From NCBI GenBank assembly GCA_026391675.1, contig JAPLDQ010000021.1:1-64000 (forward strand): 64,000 bases of DNA. The letters run 5' to 3'. Both the position numbers and the translations under genes were made by a program. The notes below the pieces were generated by a model. It saw only the letters and a list, made by a program, of their open reading frames with translations. It made no database searches and was not told the DNA's origin. Numbering within the stretch: the stretch's first letter is position 1; each line of letters opens with the position of its first letter. This document shows, piece by piece, positions 8,103 through 16,869 of the stretch. The DNA comes from Bacteroidota bacterium. GTDB lineage: Bacteria > Bacteroidota > Bacteroidia > Bacteroidales > JACABE01.

Positions 8103-8744
8103 ATGAGAATTAACGCTTACTTTTTTGTTTTACTTGTTTTGCTGTTTACATTCAGTGATATAAAAGCACAGAAACACGAAAAGAAACCTGTTCAATTTTC
8201 AGGTGTAGTTGTATCTTCTGATAGTTTAAAACCAATTTCTTTTACAAATATTGTAATTGAAAGATTGCACAAAGGTACAACTGCTGATTATAACGGTTTT
8301 TTTTCGTTAATTGCTTATCCTGGGGATGTAATAATATTTTCAGCAATCAGTTATAAAAGAGTATATTTCAGAATACCTGACAGCCTTACAAGTGACCGGT
8401 ATTCATTGATACAGTCACTAACAGCAGATACTGTTATGCTTGCAGGAACTGTTATTCATCCCTGGCCTTCAAGAGAGCAGTTTAAGCAGGCTTTCATTGC
8501 ATTAAAAATGCCTAAGGATGATGATTTTCAGATTGCAATGAAAAACTTAGCCATCGAAGATTTAAAGATGAGAATAAGAGAATATAAAATGGACGGAAGT
8601 ATGAATTACAGGAATTATATTGATCAGCAGGTAAATAAGCTGTATTATGCCGGACAATTACCCCCGAATAATCTCCTGAATCCTATTGCCTGGGCTCAGT
8701 TTATTAAAGCATGGCAGAATGGTGATTTTAAAAAGAAAGATTAA
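8103..8744 (+). CDS. Secreted protein with carboxypeptidase-like regulatory domain
   Basis: This 213-residue protein has a signal peptide (residues 1-22, ending SDIKAQ). A CarboxypepD-regulatory-like beta-sandwich follows at about 30-110: 'FSGVVVSSDSLKPISFTNIV', 'KGTTADYNGFFSL', 'IIFSAISYK'. The C-terminal half is charged and helical, with no motif that I recognise. Such proteins are common exported partners of outer-membrane systems in Bacteroidota. It lies 14 bp upstream of the TonB-dependent receptor gene, whose N-terminus has the same kind of domain, so the two are probably co-expressed and both at the outer membrane. Confidence 0.75.
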   Translation: MRINAYFFVLLVLLFTFSDIKAQKHEKKPVQFSGVVVSSDSLKPISFTNIVIERLHKGTTADYNGFFSLIAYPGDVIIFSAISYKRVYFRIPDSLTSDRYSLIQSLTADTVMLAGTVIHPWPSREQFKQAFIALKMPKDDDFQIAMKNLAIEDLKMRIREYKMDGSMNYRNYIDQQVNKLYYAGQLPPNNLLNPIAWAQFIKAWQNGDFKKKD

Positions 8745-8758
8745 CTGAAAAATAAATA

Positions 8759-11248
8759 TTGAATTTGGTAAATAATTTAAAATATATAGTAACGCTTTGT
8801 TTATTTTTCGTTTTCTCCTATAGCATTGTTACAGCGCAAGATAAAGCAAAAATTACGGGTAAGGTTACTGACGAAAAAGGTAATTCCCTCGAATACGTTA
8901 ATGTTGGTGTTTTTGATAAAAAAACTCAGATAGGTGTTAATACAGATAAAAACGGTAACTATACCTTAACAATTCCGGCTAATATTCAGTTAATATTAAT
9001 TGTTTCATTTACAGGCTATGAACAACAAAAAATTAATCTGATACTTAAGGGCGGTGAAATAAAAGAACTTAATATTCGATTAAAGCAATCTACTACAGAA
9101 CTTCCTACCTTTGTTGTTCAGGATGTTTACTTGCGAAGCAGTAATTTTAAGCGGATAGATCCTAAAAATGTCACTCAAATTCCAAGTCCTTCAGGTGGAG
9201 TGGAAGCTTTAATTAAAACAATGCCGGGTGTAAGTTCGAACAATGAATTGAGCTCACAATATAATGTAAGAGGTGGAAATTATGATGAAAATTTAGTATA
9301 TGTCAATGATATCGAAATTTTTCGTCCTATGTTGGTTCGTTCAGGACAACAGGAGGGATTAAGTTTTGTAAATTCTGATTTAGTATCCTCAATTTTATTT
9401 TCAGCTGGTGGTTTCGATGCCAAATATGGCGATAAAATGTCATCGGTTTTAGATATTAAATATAAAAAGCCTTTAAGCTTTGGTGGAAGCGTTGCCATGA
9501 GCCTGTTGGGTGTTGAAGCTCATCTGGAAGGCAGAGCTATAAACTCTCGCTTTAGTTATTTAATAGGGGTAAGGCAAAAATCCAATCAGTATCTGTTAAA
9601 TTCATTACAGACCAAAGGAGAGTATCGTCCTTCATTTACCGATTTGCAAACGCTGCTGACTTATGATTTTGATGATAAATGGGAGCTGAGCTTTCTGGGA
9701 AATTATGCCAGAAATGTATATAATGTTGTTCCTGAAAACCGCGAAACTGATTTTGGAACTGTAAATAATGCCTTACGCTTAAAAATATATTTTGATGGTC
9801 AGGAACTGGATGATTTTGAAACCAGGTTCGGAGCATTATCTTTAAATTATAAACCCAATAAAAGGATAAGTATTAAAAATACAGTTTCTGCATTTCAATC
9901 CTATGAAAATGAAACTTTTGACATACAGGGAGAATACTGGTTATCGCAACTGGAGGCTGATTTAGGAAAGGATAATTTTGCACAGGAAGCCTATAACAAA
10001 GGCGTTGGCAGATATATTGACCATGCCAGAAATTATCTGAATTCCAGTATAATAAATTATGAAGCCAGGATTACTGCTTCAAAAACCAATCATCTTATTC
10101 AGGCTGGGATTAAATATCAAAGGGAAGAAATAGTAGATAAATTAAGTGAGTGGAAATACGTTGATTCTTCTGATTATTCCTTACCCAATCCTCCGGATTC
10201 TATTGGCAGTCAGAATCCACTGCATTATGCCCCTGAATTGCAGAATATATACCGTGCAAAGAATAATTTATCATCCAACCGTATTTCTGCTTTTATACAG
10301 GATAGCTGGGCTATTGATGGCGACAGCAGCAGGCTTTCGTTGACCACAGGCGTTAGAATCAGTTACTGGGATTTAAATAAGGAATTTTTGGTAAGTCCCC
10401 GGGCTACCATATCCTATCGTCCCAGATGGAAAAAAGATATTGTGCTGCGTTTTTCGACAGGTATTTATTACCAATCACCATTTTACAGAGAATTGCGGGA
10501 TATTGAAGGTAATCTGAATTTAGGAATTAAATCACAGCAATCCATACATTTTGTTACCGGAATGGACTGGAATCTGAAAATTTGGAACCGTCCGTTTAAA
10601 TTCGTATCAGAACTCTATTATAAATATTTAAATAATCTGATTCCCTACGAGATTGATAACGTAAGAATAAGATATTCAGCAAAAAATGAAGCCAAAGGTT
10701 ATGCCTGCGGTATTGATTTCAGGTTGAACGGCGAATTTGTAAAGGGAATTGAATCATGGGCAAGTTTATCCATCATGCAGACAGAAGAAGACCTTACCAA
10801 TGACAGCTATATGTTGAATGGTGTAAAAATTGAACCCGGATATATTCCCCGTCCTACCGATCAGCGGGTTGTTTTCAGTTTATTCTTTCAGGATTATCTG
10901 CCAAAAATGCCTAATCTAAAAATGCATCTGAACCTTGTTTTTGGCGCCAGTTTACCTTTTGGTCCGCCTAATTCTCAACGATATACACAGGTATTCAGAA
11001 TGCCGCCATACCGTAGAGTGGATATAGGCTCTTCCTATATGTTGAAAAGCAAGACCAGTAAGCTTTCCTCAAAAAATATCTTCAGAAAAGTTGATACGAT
11101 ATGGTTAAGTCTTGAAGTGTTTAACTTATTACAAATAAGTAATACCATTTCTTACCTTTGGGTAAAGGATATTAATAACAGACAATATGCTGTTCCTAAT
11201 TATCTTACACCCCGCCAACTGAATTTGAAACTGGTTGTAGAATTTTAA
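8759..11248 (+). CDS. TonB-dependent outer-membrane receptor
   Basis: The 829-residue protein has a signal peptide, a carboxypeptidase-like domain ('ITGKVTDEKGNSLEYVNV', about 30-120), a plug domain ('SGGVEALIKTMPGVSSNNEL', 'YNVRGGNYDENLVYVNDIEI') and a long beta-barrel ending in 'LNLKLVVEF' with a terminal Phe. TonB receptors import siderophores, cobalamin, oligosaccharides or peptides using energy from TonB-ExbBD. No SusD-like lipoprotein follows, so it is not a typical Sus-type glycan pair. The substrate cannot be read. It ends 3 bp from the convergent PhoH gene. Confidence 0.92.
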   Translation: MNLVNNLKYIVTLCLFFVFSYSIVTAQDKAKITGKVTDEKGNSLEYVNVGVFDKKTQIGVNTDKNGNYTLTIPANIQLILIVSFTGYEQQKINLILKGGEIKELNIRLKQSTTELPTFVVQDVYLRSSNFKRIDPKNVTQIPSPSGGVEALIKTMPGVSSNNELSSQYNVRGGNYDENLVYVNDIEIFRPMLVRSGQQEGLSFVNSDLVSSILFSAGGFDAKYGDKMSSVLDIKYKKPLSFGGSVAMSLLGVEAHLEGRAINSRFSYLIGVRQKSNQYLLNSLQTKGEYRPSFTDLQTLLTYDFDDKWELSFLGNYARNVYNVVPENRETDFGTVNNALRLKIYFDGQELDDFETRFGALSLNYKPNKRISIKNTVSAFQSYENETFDIQGEYWLSQLEADLGKDNFAQEAYNKGVGRYIDHARNYLNSSIINYEARITASKTNHLIQAGIKYQREEIVDKLSEWKYVDSSDYSLPNPPDSIGSQNPLHYAPELQNIYRAKNNLSSNRISAFIQDSWAIDGDSSRLSLTTGVRISYWDLNKEFLVSPRATISYRPRWKKDIVLRFSTGIYYQSPFYRELRDIEGNLNLGIKSQQSIHFVTGMDWNLKIWNRPFKFVSELYYKYLNNLIPYEIDNVRIRYSAKNEAKGYACGIDFRLNGEFVKGIESWASLSIMQTEEDLTNDSYMLNGVKIEPGYIPRPTDQRVVFSLFFQDYLPKMPNLKMHLNLVFGASLPFGPPNSQRYTQVFRMPPYRRVDIGSSYMLKSKTSKLSSKNIFRKVDTIWLSLEVFNLLQISNTISYLWVKDINNRQYAVPNYLTPRQLNLKLVVEF

Positions 11249-11251
11249 AAA

Positions 11252-12196
11252 TTATTTGTTGCTGTTTTCGTCGTAAGCATTAATAATCTTACTTACCAGT
11301 TTGTGTCTGATAATATCCTTTTCGTCCAGAAAGATAAAGGATAAACCATGTACATTTTGTAGTATCTTACTTGCTTGTATCAGCCCTGATGCCTGATTAC
11401 GGGGTAAATCTATCTGCGTGATATCACCTGTTACAATAAATTTAGCAGATTTTCCCATTCTGGTCAGAAACATTTTCAACTGACCTTCGGTTGCATTCTG
11501 TGCTTCGTCTAAAATAACAAAGGCATGGTCGAGTGTACGTCCGCGCATGAAGGCAAGGGGTGCAATTTCTATGGTTCCGTCTTCCCAGTAGGATAAGAGT
11601 TTTTGTGTCGGAATCATGTCGCGCAAAGCGTCATATAAAGGCTGTAAATAGGGGTCCAGCTTATCCCTGAGATCACCGGGTAAAAAACCCAGGTTTTCGC
11701 CTGCTTCCACTGCAGGTCGTGTTAAAACTATCCTTCTGACTTCTTTGTTTTTTAATGCCCTTACTGCCAATGCCACAGCGGTATAAGTTTTACCTGTTCC
11801 GGCAGGACCAATGGCAAAGACCAGGTCGTTCAGGTTACAGGCTTCAACCATTCTTATCTGGTTGGTTGTGCGGGCTTTTACAACTAATCCGTTTCTGCCA
11901 TGGACTAAAATATCATTTTGTTGTTCGGCCTGAAGAAAAAAATCGCCATTTTCCAATATTTCAAGAATATTGCTTTCATTAACTTTTCCAAATTTCTCGA
12001 AATGGGTTATAATTAAATGAAATTTTTCTTCGAAGTTTGCAATTTCTTCTTCATCTCCAAATACTTTAATTTCCTGACCTCTCGATACAATTTTTAATTT
12101 GGTGAAGATATGTTTTAATAATTCTATATTTATATTGTTAATGCCAAGAATATCAACGGGGTTTATGCTTTCAAATGTGAATGTCTTTTCGCTCAT
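11252..12196 (-). CDS. PhoH-family ATPase
   Basis: The 314-residue cytoplasmic protein has a short N-terminal domain (about 1-110) and then the PhoH P-loop domain. Walker A is 'GPAGTGKTYTAVALAVRALK', Walker B is 'HAFVILDEAQNAT', and the sensor-like segment is 'KFIVTGDITQIDLPR'. PhoH/YbeZ proteins are RNA-associated ATPases, often linked to YbeY and ribosome maturation. The length and domain order match this group. It has a divergent promoter region shared with the SAM-hydrolase-family gene at 12300. Confidence 0.93.
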   Translation of the reverse strand: MSEKTFTFESINPVDILGINNINIELLKHIFTKLKIVSRGQEIKVFGDEEEIANFEEKFHLIITHFEKFGKVNESNILEILENGDFFLQAEQQNDILVHGRNGLVVKARTTNQIRMVEACNLNDLVFAIGPAGTGKTYTAVALAVRALKNKEVRRIVLTRPAVEAGENLGFLPGDLRDKLDPYLQPLYDALRDMIPTQKLLSYWEDGTIEIAPLAFMRGRTLDHAFVILDEAQNATEGQLKMFLTRMGKSAKFIVTGDITQIDLPRNQASGLIQASKILQNVHGLSFIFLDEKDIIRHKLVSKIINAYDENSNK

Positions 12197-12231
12197 TATT
12201 ATTTATTAATGGAAGATTTAATTTTAAAATT

Positions 12232-12239
12232 CAAAATTA
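12232..12239 (-). promoter_or_regulatory. Probable -7 element of the PhoH-family gene
   Basis: On the minus strand this reads TAATTTTG, matching TAnnTTTG, 35 bp before the ATG at 12196. It forms a divergent pair with the + strand element at 12272. Confidence 0.45.
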
Positions 12240-12271
12240 TTAAATTTTCGTTTCAATTGCAGATAAATTAT

Positions 12272-12279
12272 TAATTTTG
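12272..12279 (+). promoter_or_regulatory. Probable -7 element of the SAM-hydrolase-family gene
   Basis: TAATTTTG lies 20 bp before the ATG at 12300, which gives a leader of about 14 nt. Confidence 0.45.
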
Positions 12280-12299
12280 GAGCAAATTAGTATTATAAT

Positions 12300-13073
12300 A
12301 TGCCGATAATTACACTTACAAGTGACTGGGGATTGAAAGATCATTATCTTGCTGTAGTAAAAGCAGTGATACATTCCCAACTTAAGGATGTTACTATTGT
12401 TGATATATCTCATTTGATTCCTCAGTATGATATTGGACAAGCTGCTTATGTTGTTAAAAATGCCTGTTCTTATTTTCCTGAAGGAACGATACATATTATT
12501 GGTGTTAATTCTGTTGCTTCAATAGAAACACCTCACATTGGTATTTTTAATAAAGGTCATTATTTTATTGGTGCTGACAATGGTTTGTTTTCGCTGATAT
12601 TTGATAAAAACCCTGAAAAAATAGTAGAACTTGAAATCACACAGGATTCTGATTATTTTACTTTCTCGACTAAAGATGTTTTTGTTAAAGCAGCCTGCTT
12701 TATTGCCAAGGGTGGTAAGCTTGAGGATTTAGGCCATATTAAAGACCATTTGCATGTTAAAAAGACATTACTTCCAATAATTAATGAAAATTCTATATCA
12801 GGCAATATTATCTATGTTGATGTATATGAGAATGTGATTACCAATATCGCTGAAGCTGATTTCAAAAAAGTACAGAAAGGAAGAAATTTCAGTATTGAAA
12901 TCAGAAGAAATACGGTTACTAAGTTGAGTAAATCATATCACGATGTACCTGAAGGTGATCTGCTTGCATTATTCGGCTCAAACGGCATGTTGCAGATAGC
13001 TTTGAATACTGATAAAGCCAAGAGTTTGCTGGGTCTTAATTATGATGATAGAATAATGATTACTTTCTCTTAA
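12300..13073 (+). CDS. SAM hydroxide adenosyltransferase (DUF62 family)
   Basis: The 257-residue protein matches the family from end to end. It starts 'ITLTSDWGLKDHYLAVVKAV', the Asp-rich SAM-binding start, followed by 'VDISHLIPQYDIGQAAYVV'. Mid-protein 'IGADNGLFSLIF' and C-terminal 'IYVDVYENVITNI' and 'LALFGSNGMLQIAL' are also typical. Enzymes of this family use water or hydroxide to split S-adenosylmethionine into adenosine and methionine. Relatives with chloride or fluoride specificity (SalL, fluorinase) are larger. The biological reason for SAM hydrolysis is unclear. Confidence 0.9.
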   Translation: MPIITLTSDWGLKDHYLAVVKAVIHSQLKDVTIVDISHLIPQYDIGQAAYVVKNACSYFPEGTIHIIGVNSVASIETPHIGIFNKGHYFIGADNGLFSLIFDKNPEKIVELEITQDSDYFTFSTKDVFVKAACFIAKGGKLEDLGHIKDHLHVKKTLLPIINENSISGNIIYVDVYENVITNIAEADFKKVQKGRNFSIEIRRNTVTKLSKSYHDVPEGDLLALFGSNGMLQIALNTDKAKSLLGLNYDDRIMITFS

Positions 13074-13179
13074 AGATTCAATGATTTCCTGCCTGTTTTC
13101 TATCTTAATTAATGTTAAGTTGGTTTATTATTCGTATAAAAATCTTAATTTCGCGTGCTAATTCAAAATCAGACAAATT

Positions 13180-13911
13180 ATGTTTGCATTGTTTAAAAAA
13201 GAAGTAAGTAATTTCCTGAATTCACTTATCGGGTTTGTCGTTATCATTGTGTTTTTGCTCATCAATGGCTTGTTCTTATGGGTGTTACCCCTTGATTTTA
13301 ATATTCTGGATTATGGCTATGCCGGATTAGACGGTCTTTTTCTGATTGCTCCCTTTGTATTTTTATTTTTAATTCCGGCTATTACCATGCGCTCATTTGC
13401 TGATGAAAAAAAGAGTGGAACCATTGAAATTTTACTGACAAAACCGTTAACTGATTTTCAGATTATTTTTGCTAAATTTATGGCAAGCAATGTATTGGTC
13501 ATATTCTCATTATTACCAACTCTTATTTATTTGTTCTCTGTCTATAAATTAGGGCTGCCTGTTGGAAATGTTGATATGGGCGGTACCTGGGGCTCATATA
13601 TTGGACTTTTGCTACTGGGTGCTTCATTTGCTTCTATCGGATTATTCAGTTCCTCAATTACCGATAATCAGATTGTTTCCTTTATCGTTGCCGTTTTCCT
13701 TTGTGGAGCAATCTATATTGGGTTTGAACTTATTTTTTCATTGGAACTCTTCGGCAAATTTGATTTATTTATCAAAACCCTCGGCATCAGCCATCATTAT
13801 TCTTCCATCAGCAGGGGAGTGGTTGATACAAGAGATCTTATCTATTATTTTAGCATTATAACTTTGTTTCTTTTGCTTACAAAACTGTCACTTCAAAGTC
13901 GTAAATGGTAA
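13180..13911 (+). CDS. gldF: Gliding-motility ABC transporter permease GldF
   Basis: This 243-residue ABC-2 type permease has about six membrane segments. It contains the family segment 'ITMRSFADEKKSGTIEILLT', conserved in GldF and NosY-like permeases, followed by 'KPLTDFQIIFAKF'. With GldG and the ATPase GldA it forms an ABC transporter associated with gliding motility in Bacteroidota. It is widespread in non-gliding species too. The gene is followed after 20 bp by gldG. No gldA is adjacent. Confidence 0.92.
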   Translation: MFALFKKEVSNFLNSLIGFVVIIVFLLINGLFLWVLPLDFNILDYGYAGLDGLFLIAPFVFLFLIPAITMRSFADEKKSGTIEILLTKPLTDFQIIFAKFMASNVLVIFSLLPTLIYLFSVYKLGLPVGNVDMGGTWGSYIGLLLLGASFASIGLFSSSITDNQIVSFIVAVFLCGAIYIGFELIFSLELFGKFDLFIKTLGISHHYSSISRGVVDTRDLIYYFSIITLFLLLTKLSLQSRKW

Positions 13912-13931
13912 TACTTTTTGAATAAAAACAT

Positions 13932-15665
13932 ATGGAAAATAAAAAAAGAAATTTAAAACGGAACAATATTATTCAAATTGTTTATAGTCTTATCATTCTT
14001 GTATTGCTTAATATTATCGGATCATACGTATATACACGTTTTGATTTAACAGCTGAAAAAAGATATTCGCTTTCACCGGCAACCAAAAACCTATTGAAAA
14101 ACCTGGATGATATTGTTTATTTCAAAGTTTATCTGGATGGTGAATTTCCTGCAGGGTTTAAACGGTTAAGCAATGCTACCAAAGAAATTTTAGATGAATT
14201 CAGAGCATACAACAGCAATATTCAGTATGAATTCGTCAATCCCAACGCAATAGCCGATAAAAAGCAAAGGAATGATTTGTATAAATTACTGGTTGAAAAG
14301 GGAATTCAGCCTACCAATCTTCAGGTTAAAGAAAAAGGAGGAACAACACAACAAATTATTTTCCCCGGTGCTGAAGTAACCTATAAAGCCCGTTCAATGC
14401 CTTTACAGTTACTTAAAAATCAAATGGGTATTGAATCAGAAAGTGTTTTAAACAATTCTATTCAGGCCTTGGAATATAATATTTCCAATACCATCAGAAA
14501 ACTAAGTGTAGGTTCAAAACCCAGTATTGCAATTATTGATGGTCACGGAGAATTGGGAAAATACCAGATGTTTGATATTACATCAGCTTTATCCGAATAT
14601 TATCAGGTTGAAAGGGTACGTATTGATGGCCAAATAAATGCACTAACTGAAAGACAGATTTCAGATTCTACAGCTACCAAAATCAAAAATAAATATAAAG
14701 CTATTATTATAGCCAAACCTGATTCAGCTTTTTCTGAAAAAGATAAATTTATCATCGATCAGTATATCATGTACGGCGGTAAAGTCCTTTGGCTGATTGA
14801 CCCGGTTTTAGCCAGTATGGATAGTTTGAAAGGTTCAGCTCAAACCGTTGGTATAACTAACGAAATTAACCTGACCGACCAGTTGTACCGTTATGGTGTG
14901 AGGCTTAATACGAATCTGATAATGGATATTGCAGCTTTACCAATACCTATTGTAACCGGTAAAGTAGGAAATCAACCCCAGACTAGTCTGTTACCCTGGT
15001 ATTTTTTCCCTATCATTACACCAACTGCTAATCATCCGATTGTTAAAAACTTAAATGCACTAAAAACTGAGTTTGTCAGCAGTATCGATACCATTGAGAA
15101 TGGCGTAAAGAAAACAATTTTACTTACCTCTTCAAAATATTCCAGGTTAGTAAATACACCTGTTATCATTGATCTGGGAATTCTCAGAAAAGAGCCTGAA
15201 GAAAGATTGTTTAACAAGCCATTTCAAACTATTGCTGTCCTGCTTGAAGGAGAATTTCAATCCAATTATGTTCACAGACTGACATCAGAAATATCACAGA
15301 GCGATAAAATTGCATTTCTTGAAAAGAGTAAACCTACCAGTATGATTGTTGTTTCTGATGGTGATATGATTAAAAGTCAGTACCATTATGCAAAAGGCTA
15401 CCCATTACCTTTGGGCTATGACCAATATACCGGTCAGATGTTTGGAAACAAAGAGTTTATCTTAAACTGTATGAATTACCTTTGTGATGACTCCGGTTTA
15501 ATTACTGTCCGTTCCCGCGAGTTAAAACTCAGAATGCTGGATAAAACTAAAATTGCTGAATCCAAACTGAACTTGCAACTGATAAATGTATTATTACCGG
15601 TTTTTCTTATTATACTGATTGGATTACTGATGTCTTATTTCAGAAAAAGAAAATATACGGCCTGA
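13932..15665 (+). CDS. gldG: Gliding-motility ABC transporter substrate-binding-like protein GldG
   Basis: The 577-residue protein has an N-terminal membrane helix (about 14-36, 'IIQIVYSLIILVLLNIIGSY'), then 'RFDLTAEKRYSLSPATKNLL', the hallmark opening of GldG. A large periplasmic domain follows (including 'IAIIDGHGELGKYQM' and 'VLWLIDPV'), and a C-terminal membrane helix at about 550-570. The architecture is that of the integral auxiliary subunit of the Gld ABC transporter. It is co-transcribed with gldF and is followed 69 bp later by a DUF4340 protein, the usual companion. Confidence 0.92.
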   Translation: MENKKRNLKRNNIIQIVYSLIILVLLNIIGSYVYTRFDLTAEKRYSLSPATKNLLKNLDDIVYFKVYLDGEFPAGFKRLSNATKEILDEFRAYNSNIQYEFVNPNAIADKKQRNDLYKLLVEKGIQPTNLQVKEKGGTTQQIIFPGAEVTYKARSMPLQLLKNQMGIESESVLNNSIQALEYNISNTIRKLSVGSKPSIAIIDGHGELGKYQMFDITSALSEYYQVERVRIDGQINALTERQISDSTATKIKNKYKAIIIAKPDSAFSEKDKFIIDQYIMYGGKVLWLIDPVLASMDSLKGSAQTVGITNEINLTDQLYRYGVRLNTNLIMDIAALPIPIVTGKVGNQPQTSLLPWYFFPIITPTANHPIVKNLNALKTEFVSSIDTIENGVKKTILLTSSKYSRLVNTPVIIDLGILRKEPEERLFNKPFQTIAVLLEGEFQSNYVHRLTSEISQSDKIAFLEKSKPTSMIVVSDGDMIKSQYHYAKGYPLPLGYDQYTGQMFGNKEFILNCMNYLCDDSGLITVRSRELKLRMLDKTKIAESKLNLQLINVLLPVFLIILIGLLMSYFRKRKYTA

Positions 15666-15734
15666 GTTGAAATTAATTAAATATTTAAGTTGTAATGTTC
15701 ATAATTTATATCCAATTTCAAAATTAAAAACAGC

Positions 15735-16799
15735 ATGCGAAAAAATAAAAATATTATTCTTTTTACTGTAATACTTGCCATTTTAGCTTTAATATTATTA
15801 TTAAGGAGTTCGAAATCAACTATAAAGGCAGATTTTGCTGTAGAGGATGTTTCGGCAATTACTAAAATATTCATGACCGATAAAAAAAATAATAGTGTTA
15901 CCTTAAAGAAAGTAGACGAAAAAAACTGGCTTTTGAATGATAAATATCCAGCCCGTATGGATGGAATGGAAATAATTTTGGAAACCATATCAAAGCTACA
16001 GGTCAGAGAGCCGGTTTCAAAGGCCGGAAGGAATAATGTTATAAAATGGCTTGCTTCAAAAAGTGTAAAAGTTGAGATTTACGAAATTGTTTACCGGATT
16101 GATCTGTTCAAAAAAATAAGACTATTTCCTCATGAGAAACTAACGAAAGTTTATTATGTAGGCGATGAAACACAGGATAATCAGGGTACATTCATGCTTA
16201 TTGAGGGATCTGATGAGCCCTTTATAGTATTGGTTCCCGGTTTCAGAGGCTATGTGTCACCTCAGTATTCAGCCCTGGAAAGCGACTGGCGCAGAAGAAC
16301 AATTTTTGAAACAAAAATCGGTGAAATAAAATCAGTAAGATTAGATTATCCTAATACTCCTGAAGCTTCATTTGAAATTTGCCGCAACGAAAAAAACTTT
16401 AGTTTAAAATTACTCAGGACAAACAGTTTTGTGGCTGATTTTGATACGATGAAAGTTATTCAGTATATGAGTTCATTTGCAAATTTAGGCATAGAAGCTT
16501 TTATGGATAAAATGGATAAACATGCTATTGATACGATTACATCCAAAACTCCTATTGCAATTCTAACTGTTACAGATATTACAGGTAAGTGTCAGAAACT
16601 GAAGGCATTTATGAAACCAGCTGATTTTGGTTCTGTTGACGATGTTAGCAATAAACCTTTAACAGTTGACAGGGATAGATTTTATGGCTTAATTAATGAT
16701 GACAAGGATTTTGCATTGATACAATATTTTGTTTTTAATTCAGTATTGCAGCCTGTCTCGATTTTCAGGAAGGATGTTGATAAAAAAACGAAAGAATAA
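15735..16799 (+). CDS. DUF4340 domain protein downstream of gldFG
   Basis: The 354-residue protein has one N-terminal membrane helix (about 7-24) and a periplasmic region. The features 'DAVSAITKIFMTDKKNN'-like start, 'NWLLNDKYPARMDGMEIIL' and 'YYVGDETQDNQGTFMLIEG' are those of DUF4340, which commonly sits next to GldG-like ABC genes. The function is unknown; an accessory role in the Gld transporter is inferred from gene order only. It ends 70 bp before dnaN. Confidence 0.8.
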   Translation: MRKNKNIILFTVILAILALILLLRSSKSTIKADFAVEDVSAITKIFMTDKKNNSVTLKKVDEKNWLLNDKYPARMDGMEIILETISKLQVREPVSKAGRNNVIKWLASKSVKVEIYEIVYRIDLFKKIRLFPHEKLTKVYYVGDETQDNQGTFMLIEGSDEPFIVLVPGFRGYVSPQYSALESDWRRRTIFETKIGEIKSVRLDYPNTPEASFEICRNEKNFSLKLLRTNSFVADFDTMKVIQYMSSFANLGIEAFMDKMDKHAIDTITSKTPIAILTVTDITGKCQKLKAFMKPADFGSVDDVSNKPLTVDRDRFYGLINDDKDFALIQYFVFNSVLQPVSIFRKDVDKKTKE

Positions 16800-16832
16800 T
16801 AAATAAAATTTCGATATAATTTATTTTTAATT

Positions 16833-16840
16833 TACATTTG
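16833..16840 (+). promoter_or_regulatory. Probable -7 element of dnaN
   Basis: TACATTTG matches TAnnTTTG and lies 29 bp before the dnaN ATG at 16870, indicating that dnaN can be transcribed apart from the gld genes. Confidence 0.5.
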
Positions 16841-16869
16841 CATTAATATTAATAAAAAATTTTAAAAAC

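Noticed and set aside
8759-11248. SusC of a polysaccharide utilisation locus
   Set aside because: No SusD-like lipoprotein or glycoside hydrolase gene follows, and the barrel lacks a clear SusC look. The gene downstream is convergent PhoH.
15677-15988. Minus-strand frame of 103 codons over the DUF4340 gene start
   Set aside because: It overlaps the promoter and the N-terminal helix of a well-supported gene. The hydrophobic look comes from AT-rich antisense sequence.
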